DNA from: UBA11475 sp045655805
GTDB lineage: Bacteria > Bacillota > Clostridia > Christensenellales > Borkfalkiaceae
Reading direction: 5' to 3'
NCBI GenBank assembly: GCA_045655805.1
Contig: JAZOPZ010000015.1
Coordinates: 1 to 64,000 of the forward strand
Length of the DNA stretch: 64,000 nucleotides
Positions 7,917 to 15,929 of the stretch are shown here, in pieces. Made by a program: the position numbers and the translations under genes. The notes beneath the pieces are model-generated. The model was not told the origin of the DNA, did no database searches, and saw only the letters and a program-made list of their open reading frames with translations. Position 1 is the stretch's first letter, and each line of letters begins with the position of its first letter.

Positions 7917-8492
7917 ATGTTCAAGTTTTGGGCGTTTTTAAATAGGATGAAACACATCAAGCGTTGGTCGTTGATGTATTCCGTTAAAGAAGAAAATATT
8001 ATGGAGCATAGCCATCAAGTAGCGACGGTTTCACACGCGCTTGCAATGCTCGCTGTAAAAAAATTCGGCAAACAAATTGATATAAATAAGACCGTTCTTT
8101 TGGCGCATTATCACGAAACTGGTGAAGTTATAACTGGTGATTTGCCAACGCCTATTAAATACTTTAATCCAGAAATTCGCACGGCGTACAAGGGGCTTGA
8201 AAAAACTGCTTGTGAAAGGCTTTTATTAATGCTCCCTGAAGAACTGCGCGATGATTATAAAGATTTGGTTTTGCCTGACGAAACTACTTATGAATATAAA
8301 CTCGTAAAATGCGCCGATAGGATTTCTGCATATTTAAAATGCATTGATGAATTAAAATCGGGCAATAAAGAATATTCCAAGGCACAAAAGAGCATAAAAA
8401 AAGATATAGACGCCATCGATTTGCCTGAAGTAAAATTTTTTATGAAAGAAATCGTGCCTGCGTACGAACTCACTTTAGACGAACTTGATTAA
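7917..8492 (+). CDS. 5'-deoxynucleotidase YfbR-like HD protein
   Basis: The 191-residue product begins MFKFWAFLNRMKHIKRWSL, followed by ENIMEHSHQVATVSHALAML and LLAHYHETGEVITGDLPTP. These are the signature stretches of YfbR, an HD-fold enzyme that removes phosphate from deoxynucleoside monophosphates. Start at 7917 is chosen because AAAGGAGAAAG precedes it; the longer frame from 7860 would begin inside the thiT terminator. Compared with the HD protein at 5777-6376 it is clearly the closer YfbR relative. The thiT terminator lies between it and thiT, so it is probably expressed from its own weak promoter or by read-through. Confidence 0.9.
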   Translation: MFKFWAFLNRMKHIKRWSLMYSVKEENIMEHSHQVATVSHALAMLAVKKFGKQIDINKTVLLAHYHETGEVITGDLPTPIKYFNPEIRTAYKGLEKTACERLLLMLPEELRDDYKDLVLPDETTYEYKLVKCADRISAYLKCIDELKSGNKEYSKAQKSIKKDIDAIDLPEVKFFMKEIVPAYELTLDELD

Positions 8493-8595
8493 CGAATTTT
8501 ATTCGTTTGAAAAAACTTCACAAAAAAACATCAAAAAGTTTCAAGTTTTGTGCAAGTTTACACAATTTACGGTCAAGTATTTGGTTAAATTGCCC

Positions 8596-8624
8596 TTGTA
8601 TATTATTTAAAAATATAGTAAAAT
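8596..8624 (+). promoter_or_regulatory. Promoter of the sugar-ABC ATPase gene
   Basis: TTGTAT and TAAAAT with a 17-base spacer, 45 bases before the ATG. Confidence 0.5.
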
Positions 8625-8669
8625 AATAGTACAAGAAAAAATTGCTTTTTTACAAGGAGATTAAACAAA

Positions 8670-9875
8670 ATGGCAAGTTTATCACTTAAAAACATCTATA
8701 AGGTTTACCCATCTGGTAACGTAGCAGTTACTGACTTTAACCTTGAAATTGAAGATAAAGAATTTATTATCTTCGTAGGTCCATCAGGTTGTGGTAAATC
8801 TACTACTTTGCGTATGATTGCTGGTCTTGAAGAAATTTCTTCAGGTGAACTCCGCATCGACGATAAAATTATGAACGCAGTTTCTCCTAAAGATAGAAAT
8901 ATTGCTTTCGTGTTCCAAAGTTACGCATTGTATCCACATATGTCAGTTTATGACAACATGGCTTTCGGTCTTAAGTTAAGAAAGTTCCCTAAAGACGAAA
9001 TAGACGCTAAAGTTAAAGAAGCCGCTCGTATTTTAGGTATCGAACAATACTTATCAAGAAAACCAAAGGCTTTATCGGGTGGTCAAAGACAACGTGTTGC
9101 GCTCGGTCGTGCAATCGTTCGTGAACCTAAAGTATTCTTGCTTGACGAACCATTATCAAACCTTGACGCAAAACTTCGTTCTCAAATGAGAACTGAAATC
9201 ACCAAACTTCACAACAGACTTGCAACCACGTTTATCTACGTTACCCACGACCAAGTTGAAGCAATGACTATGGGTACTAGAATCGTAGTTATGAAAGATG
9301 GTTTCATGCAACAAGTTGACGCTCCACAAAACTTGTATGATTATCCTGCAAACAAGTTCGTAGCAGGCTTTATTGGTTCACCTCAAATGAACTTCTTTGA
9401 AGCAACCTTAACCGGCGACTCAAAGGCGGTTTACGTTGAATTTGGCAATGAAAAAATCCTTCTTCCTAGAAGCAAGGTTGAACTTATGTACGAACCTGAA
9501 AAGTACATCAACACCGGCAAACCTATTATCTTTGGTATCAGACCTGAAGATTTACACGACGATCCTGAATATATCAAGACTACTGGTTTCCCAACTATGG
9601 AAGTTAAAGTTGACGTAGCAGAAATGCTTGGTAATGAAACTTTACTTTACTGCAAACTTGCAAATAGCGACGTTAAAGAAGAAGATTCTATCGACTCTAT
9701 TATGGACGACGTATCTTCACTTATCGCAAGAGTTAACAGCCGTTCAACCACTAGAAAGGGCGATACTGTTAAACTTGCATTAGACGTTGCGCACGCTCAC
9801 TTCTTTGATGCTGAAAGTGAACAAACTCTTTCTGCAAGAAGTGCTGAAGAAAAAGCAAATTTCTTAAACAAATAA
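8670..9875 (+). CDS. ABC transporter ATP-binding protein, MsmK/UgpC/MalK type
   Basis: The 401-residue protein has the full nucleotide-binding domain: Walker A GPSGCGKST (about 36-44), Q-loop FVFQSYALYPHM, signature LSGGQRQRVALGRA (134-147), Walker B VFLLDEPLSNLD and the H-loop THDQVEAMT. A C-terminal TOBE-type regulatory domain (about 240-380, FGIRPEDLHDDPE) places it among carbohydrate importers. No permease or binding protein lies nearby. In Firmicutes one such ATPase often serves several sugar transporters, so a solitary gene fits a shared energising subunit. The exact sugar cannot be told. It has a strong AAGGAGA ribosome site and codon use typical of a highly expressed gene. Confidence 0.93.
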   Translation: MASLSLKNIYKVYPSGNVAVTDFNLEIEDKEFIIFVGPSGCGKSTTLRMIAGLEEISSGELRIDDKIMNAVSPKDRNIAFVFQSYALYPHMSVYDNMAFGLKLRKFPKDEIDAKVKEAARILGIEQYLSRKPKALSGGQRQRVALGRAIVREPKVFLLDEPLSNLDAKLRSQMRTEITKLHNRLATTFIYVTHDQVEAMTMGTRIVVMKDGFMQQVDAPQNLYDYPANKFVAGFIGSPQMNFFEATLTGDSKAVYVEFGNEKILLPRSKVELMYEPEKYINTGKPIIFGIRPEDLHDDPEYIKTTGFPTMEVKVDVAEMLGNETLLYCKLANSDVKEEDSIDSIMDDVSSLIARVNSRSTTRKGDTVKLALDVAHAHFFDAESEQTLSARSAEEKANFLNK

Positions 9876-9899
9876 GTTTAATCTCTATTAAATAAAAAT

Positions 9900-9928
9900 T
9901 AACGCCCGATTGTTTCGGGCGTTTTTTA
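9900..9928 (+). terminator. Terminator after the ABC ATPase
   Basis: ACGCCCGA-TTGT-TTCGGGCGT hairpin followed by TTTTT. Confidence 0.92.
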
Positions 9929-9958
9929 TGGTAAACGGTATCGTTAAAATCAACCATT
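9928..9958. repeat. Interspersed AACGGTATCG palindrome, copy 1
   Basis: AACGGTATCGTTAAAATCAACC enclosed by ATGGT and ACCAT. It is one of seven related copies in the window; see findings. Confidence 0.6.
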
Positions 9959-9973
9959 TCATATTTTTTACAC

Positions 9974-10000
9974 AAAAAAAGACGGCTTTTGCCGTCTTTT
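9974..10000. terminator. Bidirectional terminator between convergent genes
   Basis: AAAAGACGGC-TTTT-GCCGTCTTTT is symmetrical with A and T tracts on both sides; it serves the leftward YwaF-like gene and probably backs up the rightward ATPase gene. Confidence 0.85.
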
Positions 10001-10754
10001 AATCTTCTTTATTTTTTGCAAATTTATTTATGATTTTATTATACCAACGCTCGCCTTTTTTAACAAAGATTTGTTCAACGATAGCCGTTATTGTAAATAA
10101 GATAACAACGGCTAAAGCACCTATTGTCCAAGTAGTAAGCCACGGTATATTGTCAAAAGGAGTGCTTAATAAATACATTGCGTTTGGTGGATCAAGATTA
10201 AAGTGTTTATATATCCAAATTACGAATAACCCATCAAGTAACATACCTGCAAGGCCCATTATAATAGTAAGCATATTACTTACTCTAATTTTAATAAATT
10301 TGCCCGTTAAAAGATATATACATCCAAATAGCATCGTAGAGTGGCTCAATAAGCCTTTAAGTATATCCCAATCTGCAAGGGTTGGATTAGACATATAATT
10401 TTCATTGATAACTATGCCGACAACACCACCTATAACGCCAAGGTAAAAAGTTGCTATTGCTAAATGCTTAAAAATCTTCGTGTCGGTTTTAATAAGTGAA
10501 GTGATCAATAAAAGCCACATTGCAATATTACAAGGGTAGATAGGTAGCAACATATTGCCCGAAACTTCAGCAACACCCGTTGTAAAATAATCAACGTATA
10601 AACTGCTGTAATGAAGAATTACCGTACTTATAGCCGACGCCCGTAATACTCTTACTGAATTTTTTTCTGACTTTATAAATTTACAAGCGACTAGCAAAAT
10701 TGCAGTTATTGCGCCTGAAATTACCGTATAAAGTATATGTGTTTTATCTGACAT
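9999..10754 (-). CDS. YwaF/TMEM164-family membrane protein, copy 1
   Basis: At 251 residues with about seven membrane segments, this belongs to the YwaF/TMEM164 family, shown by LPIYPCNIAMWLLL near residue 70 and the GxxGGxxGIxxN stretch near 110. Bacterial members have no firm role. A second, diverged member lies at 44734-45483 (LPFHLCSIQ at the same place). The gene is leftward, has an AAAGGA ribosome site, and ends at a bidirectional terminator. Confidence 0.8.
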   Translation of the reverse strand: MSDKTHILYTVISGAITAILLVACKFIKSEKNSVRVLRASAISTVILHYSSLYVDYFTTGVAEVSGNMLLPIYPCNIAMWLLLITSLIKTDTKIFKHLAIATFYLGVIGGVVGIVINENYMSNPTLADWDILKGLLSHSTMLFGCIYLLTGKFIKIRVSNMLTIIMGLAGMLLDGLFVIWIYKHFNLDPPNAMYLLSTPFDNIPWLTTWTIGALAVVILFTITAIVEQIFVKKGERWYNKIINKFAKNKED

Positions 10755-10795
10755 AATCTTTCCTTTAGTAATAATTTGTTTATAACAACAAAAGT

Positions 10796-10824
10796 ATTAT
10801 ATCACATCAATCGTGTTTAGACAA
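10796..10824 (-). promoter_or_regulatory. Promoter of the leftward YwaF-like gene
   Basis: On the minus strand TTGTCT and TATAAT are separated by 17 bases, about 40 bases before the ATG. Confidence 0.6.
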
Positions 10825-10826
10825 CA

Positions 10827-10855
10827 AAAAAGCCTTACCACAGTAAGGCTTTAAT
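10827..10855 (-). terminator. Terminator of the lysine operon
   Basis: AAAGCCTTAC-CACA-GTAAGGCTTT hairpin, followed on the minus strand by TTTTGTTGT. It closes the dapA-dapB-lysA-HAD unit. Confidence 0.85.
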
Positions 10856-10859
10856 GATT

Positions 10860-11651
10860 TTAGTCAGTTAATCCGATAATTGCGCCAACGTCTTTAAGCA
10901 CGTATTTAGGTCTATAAGGGAAGTGGTCAATTTCTTCCGTCGTGGTTACGCCTGAAAGAACTAAAACTGTATCAAGTTCACTTTCAATGCCTGCGATAAT
11001 GTCGGTGTCCATTCTATCGCCGATAATAACTGCGTCAACTCTATGGCAATCCAATTTCTTCAAGGCATGGCGCATCATAAGTGGGTTAGGTTTACCAACG
11101 AAGTATGCTTGCTTACCCGTAGTGAGTTCGATAGGCGAAATCAACGCTCTACAAGCAGGTACTATGCCTTGTTCAGAAGGTCCAGTTAAGTCGGTGTTCG
11201 TTCCAATAAGTTTTGCACCGTTTTGTACTAGTCTAACAGCCTTTTCGATCTTTTCATAGTTAACGGAACGGGTTTCGCCAAAAACAACGTAGTCAGGGTT
11301 AACGTCGTTCATTGAAAAACCGGCTTCGTATAAAGCGTAGGTTAGTGCAGGTTCACCGATAACGTAAACCGAACCGTTAGGGCATTGGCTCTTTAAGAAA
11401 GACGCTGTTGCAAGCGCGCTGGTGTAAAAGTGTTCTTCGCCAACGTGTAAGCCCATGCGAGCAAGTTTTTGCGCAAGTTCTCTTGGTGAGCGTTCAGCAC
11501 TGTTAGTTAAAAACAAGTAGTTTTTACCACTTTCTTCAAGCCATTCGACAAACTCTTTTACGTGAGGAATAATTCTATTACCGTGATAGATAACGCCGTC
11601 CATATCACATATAAAGCATTTTTTTTCTTTTAATAATTCAATACCTTTCAT
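10860..11651 (-). CDS. HAD-IIA family sugar/nucleotide phosphatase (NagD/PGP-like)
   Basis: The 263 residues carry HAD motif I CDMDGVIYHGN (about 19-29), motif II in FLTNSAERSPRE, the class IIA cap (VIGEPALTYALYEAGF) and motif III/IV GKPNPLMM and IIGDRMDTDIIAG. This family includes NagD and p-nitrophenylphosphatases; the true substrate is unknown. The gene begins 9 bases after lysA ends, so it is the last gene of the lysine operon. The link to lysine synthesis is by position only; it may remove a damaged or side-product phosphate. Confidence 0.88.
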   Translation of the reverse strand: MKGIELLKEKKCFICDMDGVIYHGNRIIPHVKEFVEWLEESGKNYLFLTNSAERSPRELAQKLARMGLHVGEEHFYTSALATASFLKSQCPNGSVYVIGEPALTYALYEAGFSMNDVNPDYVVFGETRSVNYEKIEKAVRLVQNGAKLIGTNTDLTGPSEQGIVPACRALISPIELTTGKQAYFVGKPNPLMMRHALKKLDCHRVDAVIIGDRMDTDIIAGIESELDTVLVLSGVTTTEEIDHFPYRPKYVLKDVGAIIGLTD

Positions 11652-11660
11652 AATTATTCT

Positions 11661-12956
11661 CTATAAATCGTTTTTAATTAAATCTTCAAAAGATTCTCTT
11701 TTAATAATAGGAAAAACTTTTCCGTCCTTAAGTGCAACAACCAAAGGTCTTGGTATACGGTTGTAATTGCTTGCCATCGAATAGTTATACGCCCCCGTAA
11801 CTAATACTGCCAAAATATCGCCTCTAATTGGGGTAGGCAAATTAACGTTTTCTTGTATAAGGTCGCCACTTTCACAACATCTTCCTGCAATGGTACAAGT
11901 AAAGTCCTTTTTATCGTTCATCCTATTAGCAAGGCAAACGGTATAGTCGGCTTGGTATAAAGCGTAGCGTGGGTTATCAGGCATACCACCATCGATTGAA
12001 ACGTAATTTTTAAAACCAGGGATAGTTTTAGTAGTGCCAACGGTGTAAAGTGTTAATGCGCTGTCAGCCACGATACTTCTGCCAGGTTCCATAACAACGG
12101 TAGGCTTTTTTATATCGGAAGTTTTAACCTTTTCGTTAAAATATTCGGCGATATTTTTAATCATATCGTCGTAATCAAGTAGTGGTTGACTTTCAATATA
12201 TCTTACGCCAAAACCACCGCCAAGGTTCAAAATTTCAGTATCAAAACCAAACTTTTCTTTAACGCTTGCGATATAGTCAATCATAATTTTAGACGCATCA
12301 CAGAACGGTTTAATTTCAAAAATTTGTGAACCTATATGACAATGGAAACCGTCAAGACGCACGTTCTTTTTGCTTAAAACGTATTTGACAGCATCGTCGG
12401 CTTGTCCCGTTTCAATAGCGATACCAAATTTACTGTCAACTTGTCCCGTGGTGATTGCCGAGTGAGTATGTGGGTCAATTCCAGGGGTAAGTCTTAAAAG
12501 TATCGGTTGAACTTTATCGTAACTAGACGCAATTTCGTCAATCTTATCAATTTCGGTAAGGCTGTCCGCAACGAAGTGCCCAACCCCCGATTTAATAGCA
12601 TAATCAATATCGGCGTCAGTTTTGTTGTTGCCGTGAAAAAATGCGTTGCTAACGTCAAAACCTGCCGACAAAGCGGTGTAAAGTTCGCCACAAGAAACAA
12701 GGTCGATACCAACGCCTTCTTCCTTTGCAACCCTATAAATATATTTGCAAGAAAACGCCTTGCTAGCAAATAGTGGGAAAGAACTTTCACCAAAATATTT
12801 TTTCATAGCCGTTTTGTAAACGGCAAAGTTAGAGCGTATTTTATTTTCGTCCATAACCATAAGAGGAGTGCCGTATTCTTTTGCAAGTTCTACGGTTGAA
12901 ACACCTGCTATATGCAAAATGCCGTCATTACTTACGCTTAAATTCTTGTGTAACAT
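11661..12956 (-). CDS. lysA: Diaminopimelate decarboxylase
   Basis: The 431-residue fold-III PLP enzyme shows the pyridoxal lysine in FASKAFSCKYI (about 64-74), HCHIGSQIFE near 200, the glycine-rich phosphate site LNLGGGFGVRY, EPGRSIVADS and the second active-site CCESGDLIQEN near 355. It converts meso-diaminopimelate to L-lysine, the last step of the pathway. It follows dapB by about 70 bases; that gap holds a palindromic repeat but no obvious terminator, so it is still read as part of the dapA-led operon under the lysine riboswitch. Confidence 0.95.
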   Translation of the reverse strand: MLHKNLSVSNDGILHIAGVSTVELAKEYGTPLMVMDENKIRSNFAVYKTAMKKYFGESSFPLFASKAFSCKYIYRVAKEEGVGIDLVSCGELYTALSAGFDVSNAFFHGNNKTDADIDYAIKSGVGHFVADSLTEIDKIDEIASSYDKVQPILLRLTPGIDPHTHSAITTGQVDSKFGIAIETGQADDAVKYVLSKKNVRLDGFHCHIGSQIFEIKPFCDASKIMIDYIASVKEKFGFDTEILNLGGGFGVRYIESQPLLDYDDMIKNIAEYFNEKVKTSDIKKPTVVMEPGRSIVADSALTLYTVGTTKTIPGFKNYVSIDGGMPDNPRYALYQADYTVCLANRMNDKKDFTCTIAGRCCESGDLIQENVNLPTPIRGDILAVLVTGAYNYSMASNYNRIPRPLVVALKDGKVFPIIKRESFEDLIKNDL

Positions 12957-12973
12957 AATTATCCTTAAGATTG

Positions 12974-13014
12974 CAAACCATTTTAACGATAAACGGTATC
13001 GTCAAAATGGTACG
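12974..13014. repeat. Interspersed AACGGTATCG palindrome, copy 2 (long near-perfect form)
   Basis: ACCATTTT and AAAATGGT, then ACGATA and TATCGT, pair around AACGG, giving a nearly perfect 35-base hairpin in the lysA-dapB gap. It could stabilise or process the operon mRNA. Confidence 0.7.
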
Positions 13015-13025
13015 CAAATAGTGTA

Positions 13026-13766
13026 TTAGTCTTGTAAAAGGTCGCCCATATCGTAAAGAGCAGGGGCTTTGTTTAGCAAAAATTCACTCGCCTTAACAGC
13101 GCCACGGGCGAACATTGCTCTATCAAAAGCCTCGTGCTTTAAGGTTATGCACTCGTTTTCAGTACAAATTTTAACTTCGTGTACGCCTACGATATTGCCC
13201 ATTCTAATAGAGTTTATACCAACTTCGTCTTTAGTGCGCTTGAACATACCACTTCTTCCGTCAACTCTTACGGCAGAAGGTCTTGCATCTTTTACTGCGT
13301 CGAACAACATTTCAGCAGTACCGCTAGGAGCGTCTGCTTTACGGTTGTGGTGCGTTTCAATAATTTCAATATCAGCATCTTCAAAAACGGCAACGGCTCT
13401 TTTAATTAAATTAACGAGCGTTGCAATACCCAACGAGTAATTGCCTGACCTAAAGATAGCCACGCTTTTAGATGCGATTTTTATACAGCCGAGTTCTTCT
13501 TCGGTAAGCCCCGTAGTAGCGATAATCGCAGGGGTGTTAGACTTTACTGCGTATTCACAAATAGCAGGTACTGCCGTGTGAAAAGAAAAGTCTATAATCA
13601 TATCTGCGCCGAAAGGCACGTCAGCAATATTTTTATATTTGTTTCCGTCAATTGCTAAATCGTAAAAGCCGTCGCAAAGCGCGTAAATTTCATGCCCTGC
13701 GTCAATAACTGCTTGGGTTGCTAAACCACCCATTTTGCCTTTAGCGCCGGTAATAATAACTTTCAT
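13026..13766 (-). CDS. dapB: 4-hydroxy-tetrahydrodipicolinate reductase
   Basis: At 246 residues it has the nucleotide-binding N-terminus VIITGAKGKMGG (about 3-14), the catalytic signature ETHHNRKADAPSGTA (near 145-159) and the C-terminal ALYDMGDLL. It reduces the DapA product with NAD(P)H. It sits 10 bases after dapA and so is translated from the same transcript. Length and motifs are normal. Confidence 0.96.
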   Translation of the reverse strand: MKVIITGAKGKMGGLATQAVIDAGHEIYALCDGFYDLAIDGNKYKNIADVPFGADMIIDFSFHTAVPAICEYAVKSNTPAIIATTGLTEEELGCIKIASKSVAIFRSGNYSLGIATLVNLIKRAVAVFEDADIEIIETHHNRKADAPSGTAEMLFDAVKDARPSAVRVDGRSGMFKRTKDEVGINSIRMGNIVGVHEVKICTENECITLKHEAFDRAMFARGAVKASEFLLNKAPALYDMGDLLQD

Positions 13767-13775
13767 AATAACTCC

Positions 13776-14666
13776 TTAAAATTCAACGCCGAATTGTTTC
13801 ATAAGAGCAACTAAAACTTCTTCGTGTTCAGGTTCCATAGGGTAAAGTGGAGAACGCAAAACGTTTTCCGTGTAGCCCATATGCGTCATAGCGCATTTAA
13901 CAGGGATAGGGTTAACCTCGCAGAAGAGCGCGTTGATAAGTGGCAAAAGGTCAAGTTGAAGTTTAGCGCTACCTTTAATATCGCCGTTAAAGAACTTATC
14001 GCAAATAGCAACGGTTTCCTTTGGCAATACGTTTGAAAGTACTGAAATAACGCCTTTTGCCCCAAGCGACATCATCGGAACGATTTGATCGTCGTTACCA
14101 CAGTACATATCAAGTTCGTCGCCGATAAGATGAGCGGTTTCAGCAATTTTAGAGATATTGCCGTTAGCCTCTTTAATAGCAACGATATTAGGGTGTTTTG
14201 CAAGCGCTTTATAAGTTGCAGGCTCGATATTAACGCCGGTTCTAGATGGAACGTTGTATAAAATGATAGGTTTATCGCAACTGTCGGCGATTTCCGTATA
14301 CATTTTAATAAGACCTTTTTGTGTCGCTTTATTGTAGTACGGCGTAACTAAAAGAATAGCGTCAGCACCTTCTTCACAAGCGTGTTTAGTTAAAGAGATT
14401 GCATAGTCGGTATCGTTTGAACCCGTGCCTGCAATAACGGGAATTCTACCAGCAGTCTTTTTAACAACAAAAGAAATAGCGTCACGGTGTTCTTCGTCCG
14501 TAAGGGTAGACGCTTCACCCGTAGTACCGCAAACGACTAAAGCGTTTACGCCGGAATTTATTTGAAATTCCACCAACTTACCAAACTTATCGTAATCGAT
14601 TTTACCAAACTTGTCAAATGGTGTGATGAGCGCCGTAGCAACGCCCGTGAAAATAGGTTTTTTCAT
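13776..14666 (-). CDS. dapA: 4-hydroxy-tetrahydrodipicolinate synthase
   Basis: The 296-residue aldolase-class enzyme starts MKKPIFTGVATALITPF and shows VVCGTTGEASTL near 47, the catalytic Tyr in ILYNVPSRTGVN and the Schiff-base Lys in IVAIKEANGN. It condenses pyruvate with aspartate semialdehyde, committing flux to lysine and diaminopimelate. Start at 14666 is preferred because AAAGGAGT precedes it; the longer frame to 14723 would overlap the riboswitch terminator. It is the first gene after the lysine riboswitch. Confidence 0.96.
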   Translation of the reverse strand: MKKPIFTGVATALITPFDKFGKIDYDKFGKLVEFQINSGVNALVVCGTTGEASTLTDEEHRDAISFVVKKTAGRIPVIAGTGSNDTDYAISLTKHACEEGADAILLVTPYYNKATQKGLIKMYTEIADSCDKPIILYNVPSRTGVNIEPATYKALAKHPNIVAIKEANGNISKIAETAHLIGDELDMYCGNDDQIVPMMSLGAKGVISVLSNVLPKETVAICDKFFNGDIKGSAKLQLDLLPLINALFCEVNPIPVKCAMTHMGYTENVLRSPLYPMEPEHEEVLVALMKQFGVEF

Positions 14667-14689
14667 AAAAACTCCTTTAACGGTTATAC

Positions 14690-14722
14690 CGTATACAATA
14701 AAAATACGCCCAAACGGGCGCA
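14690..14722 (-). terminator. Lysine-riboswitch attenuator hairpin
   Basis: On the minus strand GCGCCCGTTTGGGCG is followed by TATTTTTATT, between the aptamer and dapA. A second candidate hairpin (AACGGAAGGTCCGTT) lies just upstream. Confidence 0.75.
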
Positions 14723-14767
14723 AATGTTAGACGATTATAAAACGGACCTTCCGTTTTTTAACAATCA

Positions 14768-14929
14768 ACATATAGCACTCCGCAAATAGCGACAGTCGGA
14801 CGGATATTTTCCGCCAAACCAAGAAAGTTTGCAAAAAATTCTTTCGGCATAAAACCCTTTTTCATCGGTGAACGGTTTTAGCGTAACCTTTTACCACCGT
14901 AGATACTTTTGTTTTACGCGCCTCTATAA
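14768..14929 (-). promoter_or_regulatory. Lysine riboswitch (L box)
   Basis: Read on the minus strand, the aptamer shows conserved L-box pieces in order: TAGAGGCGCG, AGTATCT, GGTAAAAGGTTACGC, GATGAAAAAGG, ATGCCGAAAG, GGCGG and the 3' end CGGAGTGCTATA. It lies between a strong promoter and dapA, with a terminator hairpin between, so lysine should shut off the dapA-dapB-lysA operon. Recognition is by these blocks and the gene context; covariance scoring would settle it. Confidence 0.88.
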
Positions 14930-14939
14930 TGTTAACAAA

Positions 14940-14968
14940 ATAGTACCATAATGCTAGCGCATTGTCAA
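14940..14968 (-). promoter_or_regulatory. Promoter of the lysine operon
   Basis: TTGACA and TACTAT with 17-base spacing on the minus strand, directly before the L box. Confidence 0.75.
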
Positions 14969-14982
14969 GCAAATACTTTATT

Positions 14983-15723
14983 TTAAAGTAAAAACATTGC
15001 AATCGCTTCAAGTAATACCAAGTGTGTAGGGTAAAATATATGGAAAAAGTATTTTAGTTTGAGTTTACCCTTTTGTTCATTATAGAATAAAAGTATAATT
15101 ATTGCAAAAAACGCCCAACAAGCCCAGAGTCTATCGGCGTGAGTAAATACGTAAAGCGCAATTATCCCAGTCATACATAAAAGTCGTAAAAGATAATTGT
15201 CGCATTTTTTAAGTAATTTTGGCGCGTCGATATTTCTAAAGTCAAGCAAAGACGCGCTAACAGGCATCAGTACGCCTATAAAACCGTAGTCGATTTCAAC
15301 TTTTCTAGTTAAAAGGTAAGAAAGCGCCATCAAAACGATAAACGGTAAAAATGCAACGGTTTTAATCCACTTATTTTTGTCCGAAAAAACAGTTGTTTTT
15401 GCAAATTGTAAGGCGTAAATGCACAAAATAGCAATAGAAAGTGTAATTAAAATGTTTAAATAGAAGTAACCACCTGAAAAAAAGTGGAAAACTATTTGAT
15501 AAACTACCCCCGCTATAAATATAAGCAAAAAGTGCTTTAATTTGTTACGGGTGTACTTGCAACCTTCGGCAAGGGTAAAAGCAAATATCGGGAAAGCAAG
15601 CCTGCCGATATACCTTAACCAAGGGGTAAAAGGGAAAAGTATTACGCCGATATGGTCGATCAGCATTAAAAGGCAAGCGATAATTTTTAATCCGTTGCCA
15701 GAAATAAATCTTAATTTCGACAT
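14983..15723 (-). CDS. TraX-family membrane protein
   Basis: The 246 residues form about eight membrane segments. The family pattern is SGNGLKIIACLLMLIDHIG at the N-terminus and RYIGRLAFPIFAFTLAEG near 37-54. TraX acetylates F-pilin in E. coli, but chromosomal relatives in Firmicutes are acyltransferase-3-like membrane proteins of unknown substrate; no conjugation genes lie nearby, so a pilin role is not supported. It ends just before the lysine operon promoter and reads in the same direction. Confidence 0.85.
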   Translation of the reverse strand: MSKLRFISGNGLKIIACLLMLIDHIGVILFPFTPWLRYIGRLAFPIFAFTLAEGCKYTRNKLKHFLLIFIAGVVYQIVFHFFSGGYFYLNILITLSIAILCIYALQFAKTTVFSDKNKWIKTVAFLPFIVLMALSYLLTRKVEIDYGFIGVLMPVSASLLDFRNIDAPKLLKKCDNYLLRLLCMTGIIALYVFTHADRLWACWAFFAIIILLFYNEQKGKLKLKYFFHIFYPTHLVLLEAIAMFLL

Positions 15724-15929
15724 AATTTCTCCCAGAAGTAGTTATTTACTTAAATACATTATTATAAATTGATGTAAAAGTCAAGTTCTAACTAGGTTAA
15801 AATCTATAAAAATTTAATTTATATAGTTATTGAATAATTTTGTCAAAAAATCGTCGACCAATATAAAAACTTTATATTTAAGTAGAATTTTGATATATTT
15901 ATTAAACTACTTAAAAACAGGTGTTTAGT

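Noticed and set aside
14667..14723. Longer start for dapA
   Set aside because: It would overlap the lysine-riboswitch terminator; the inner ATG has a strong ribosome site and matches family N-termini.
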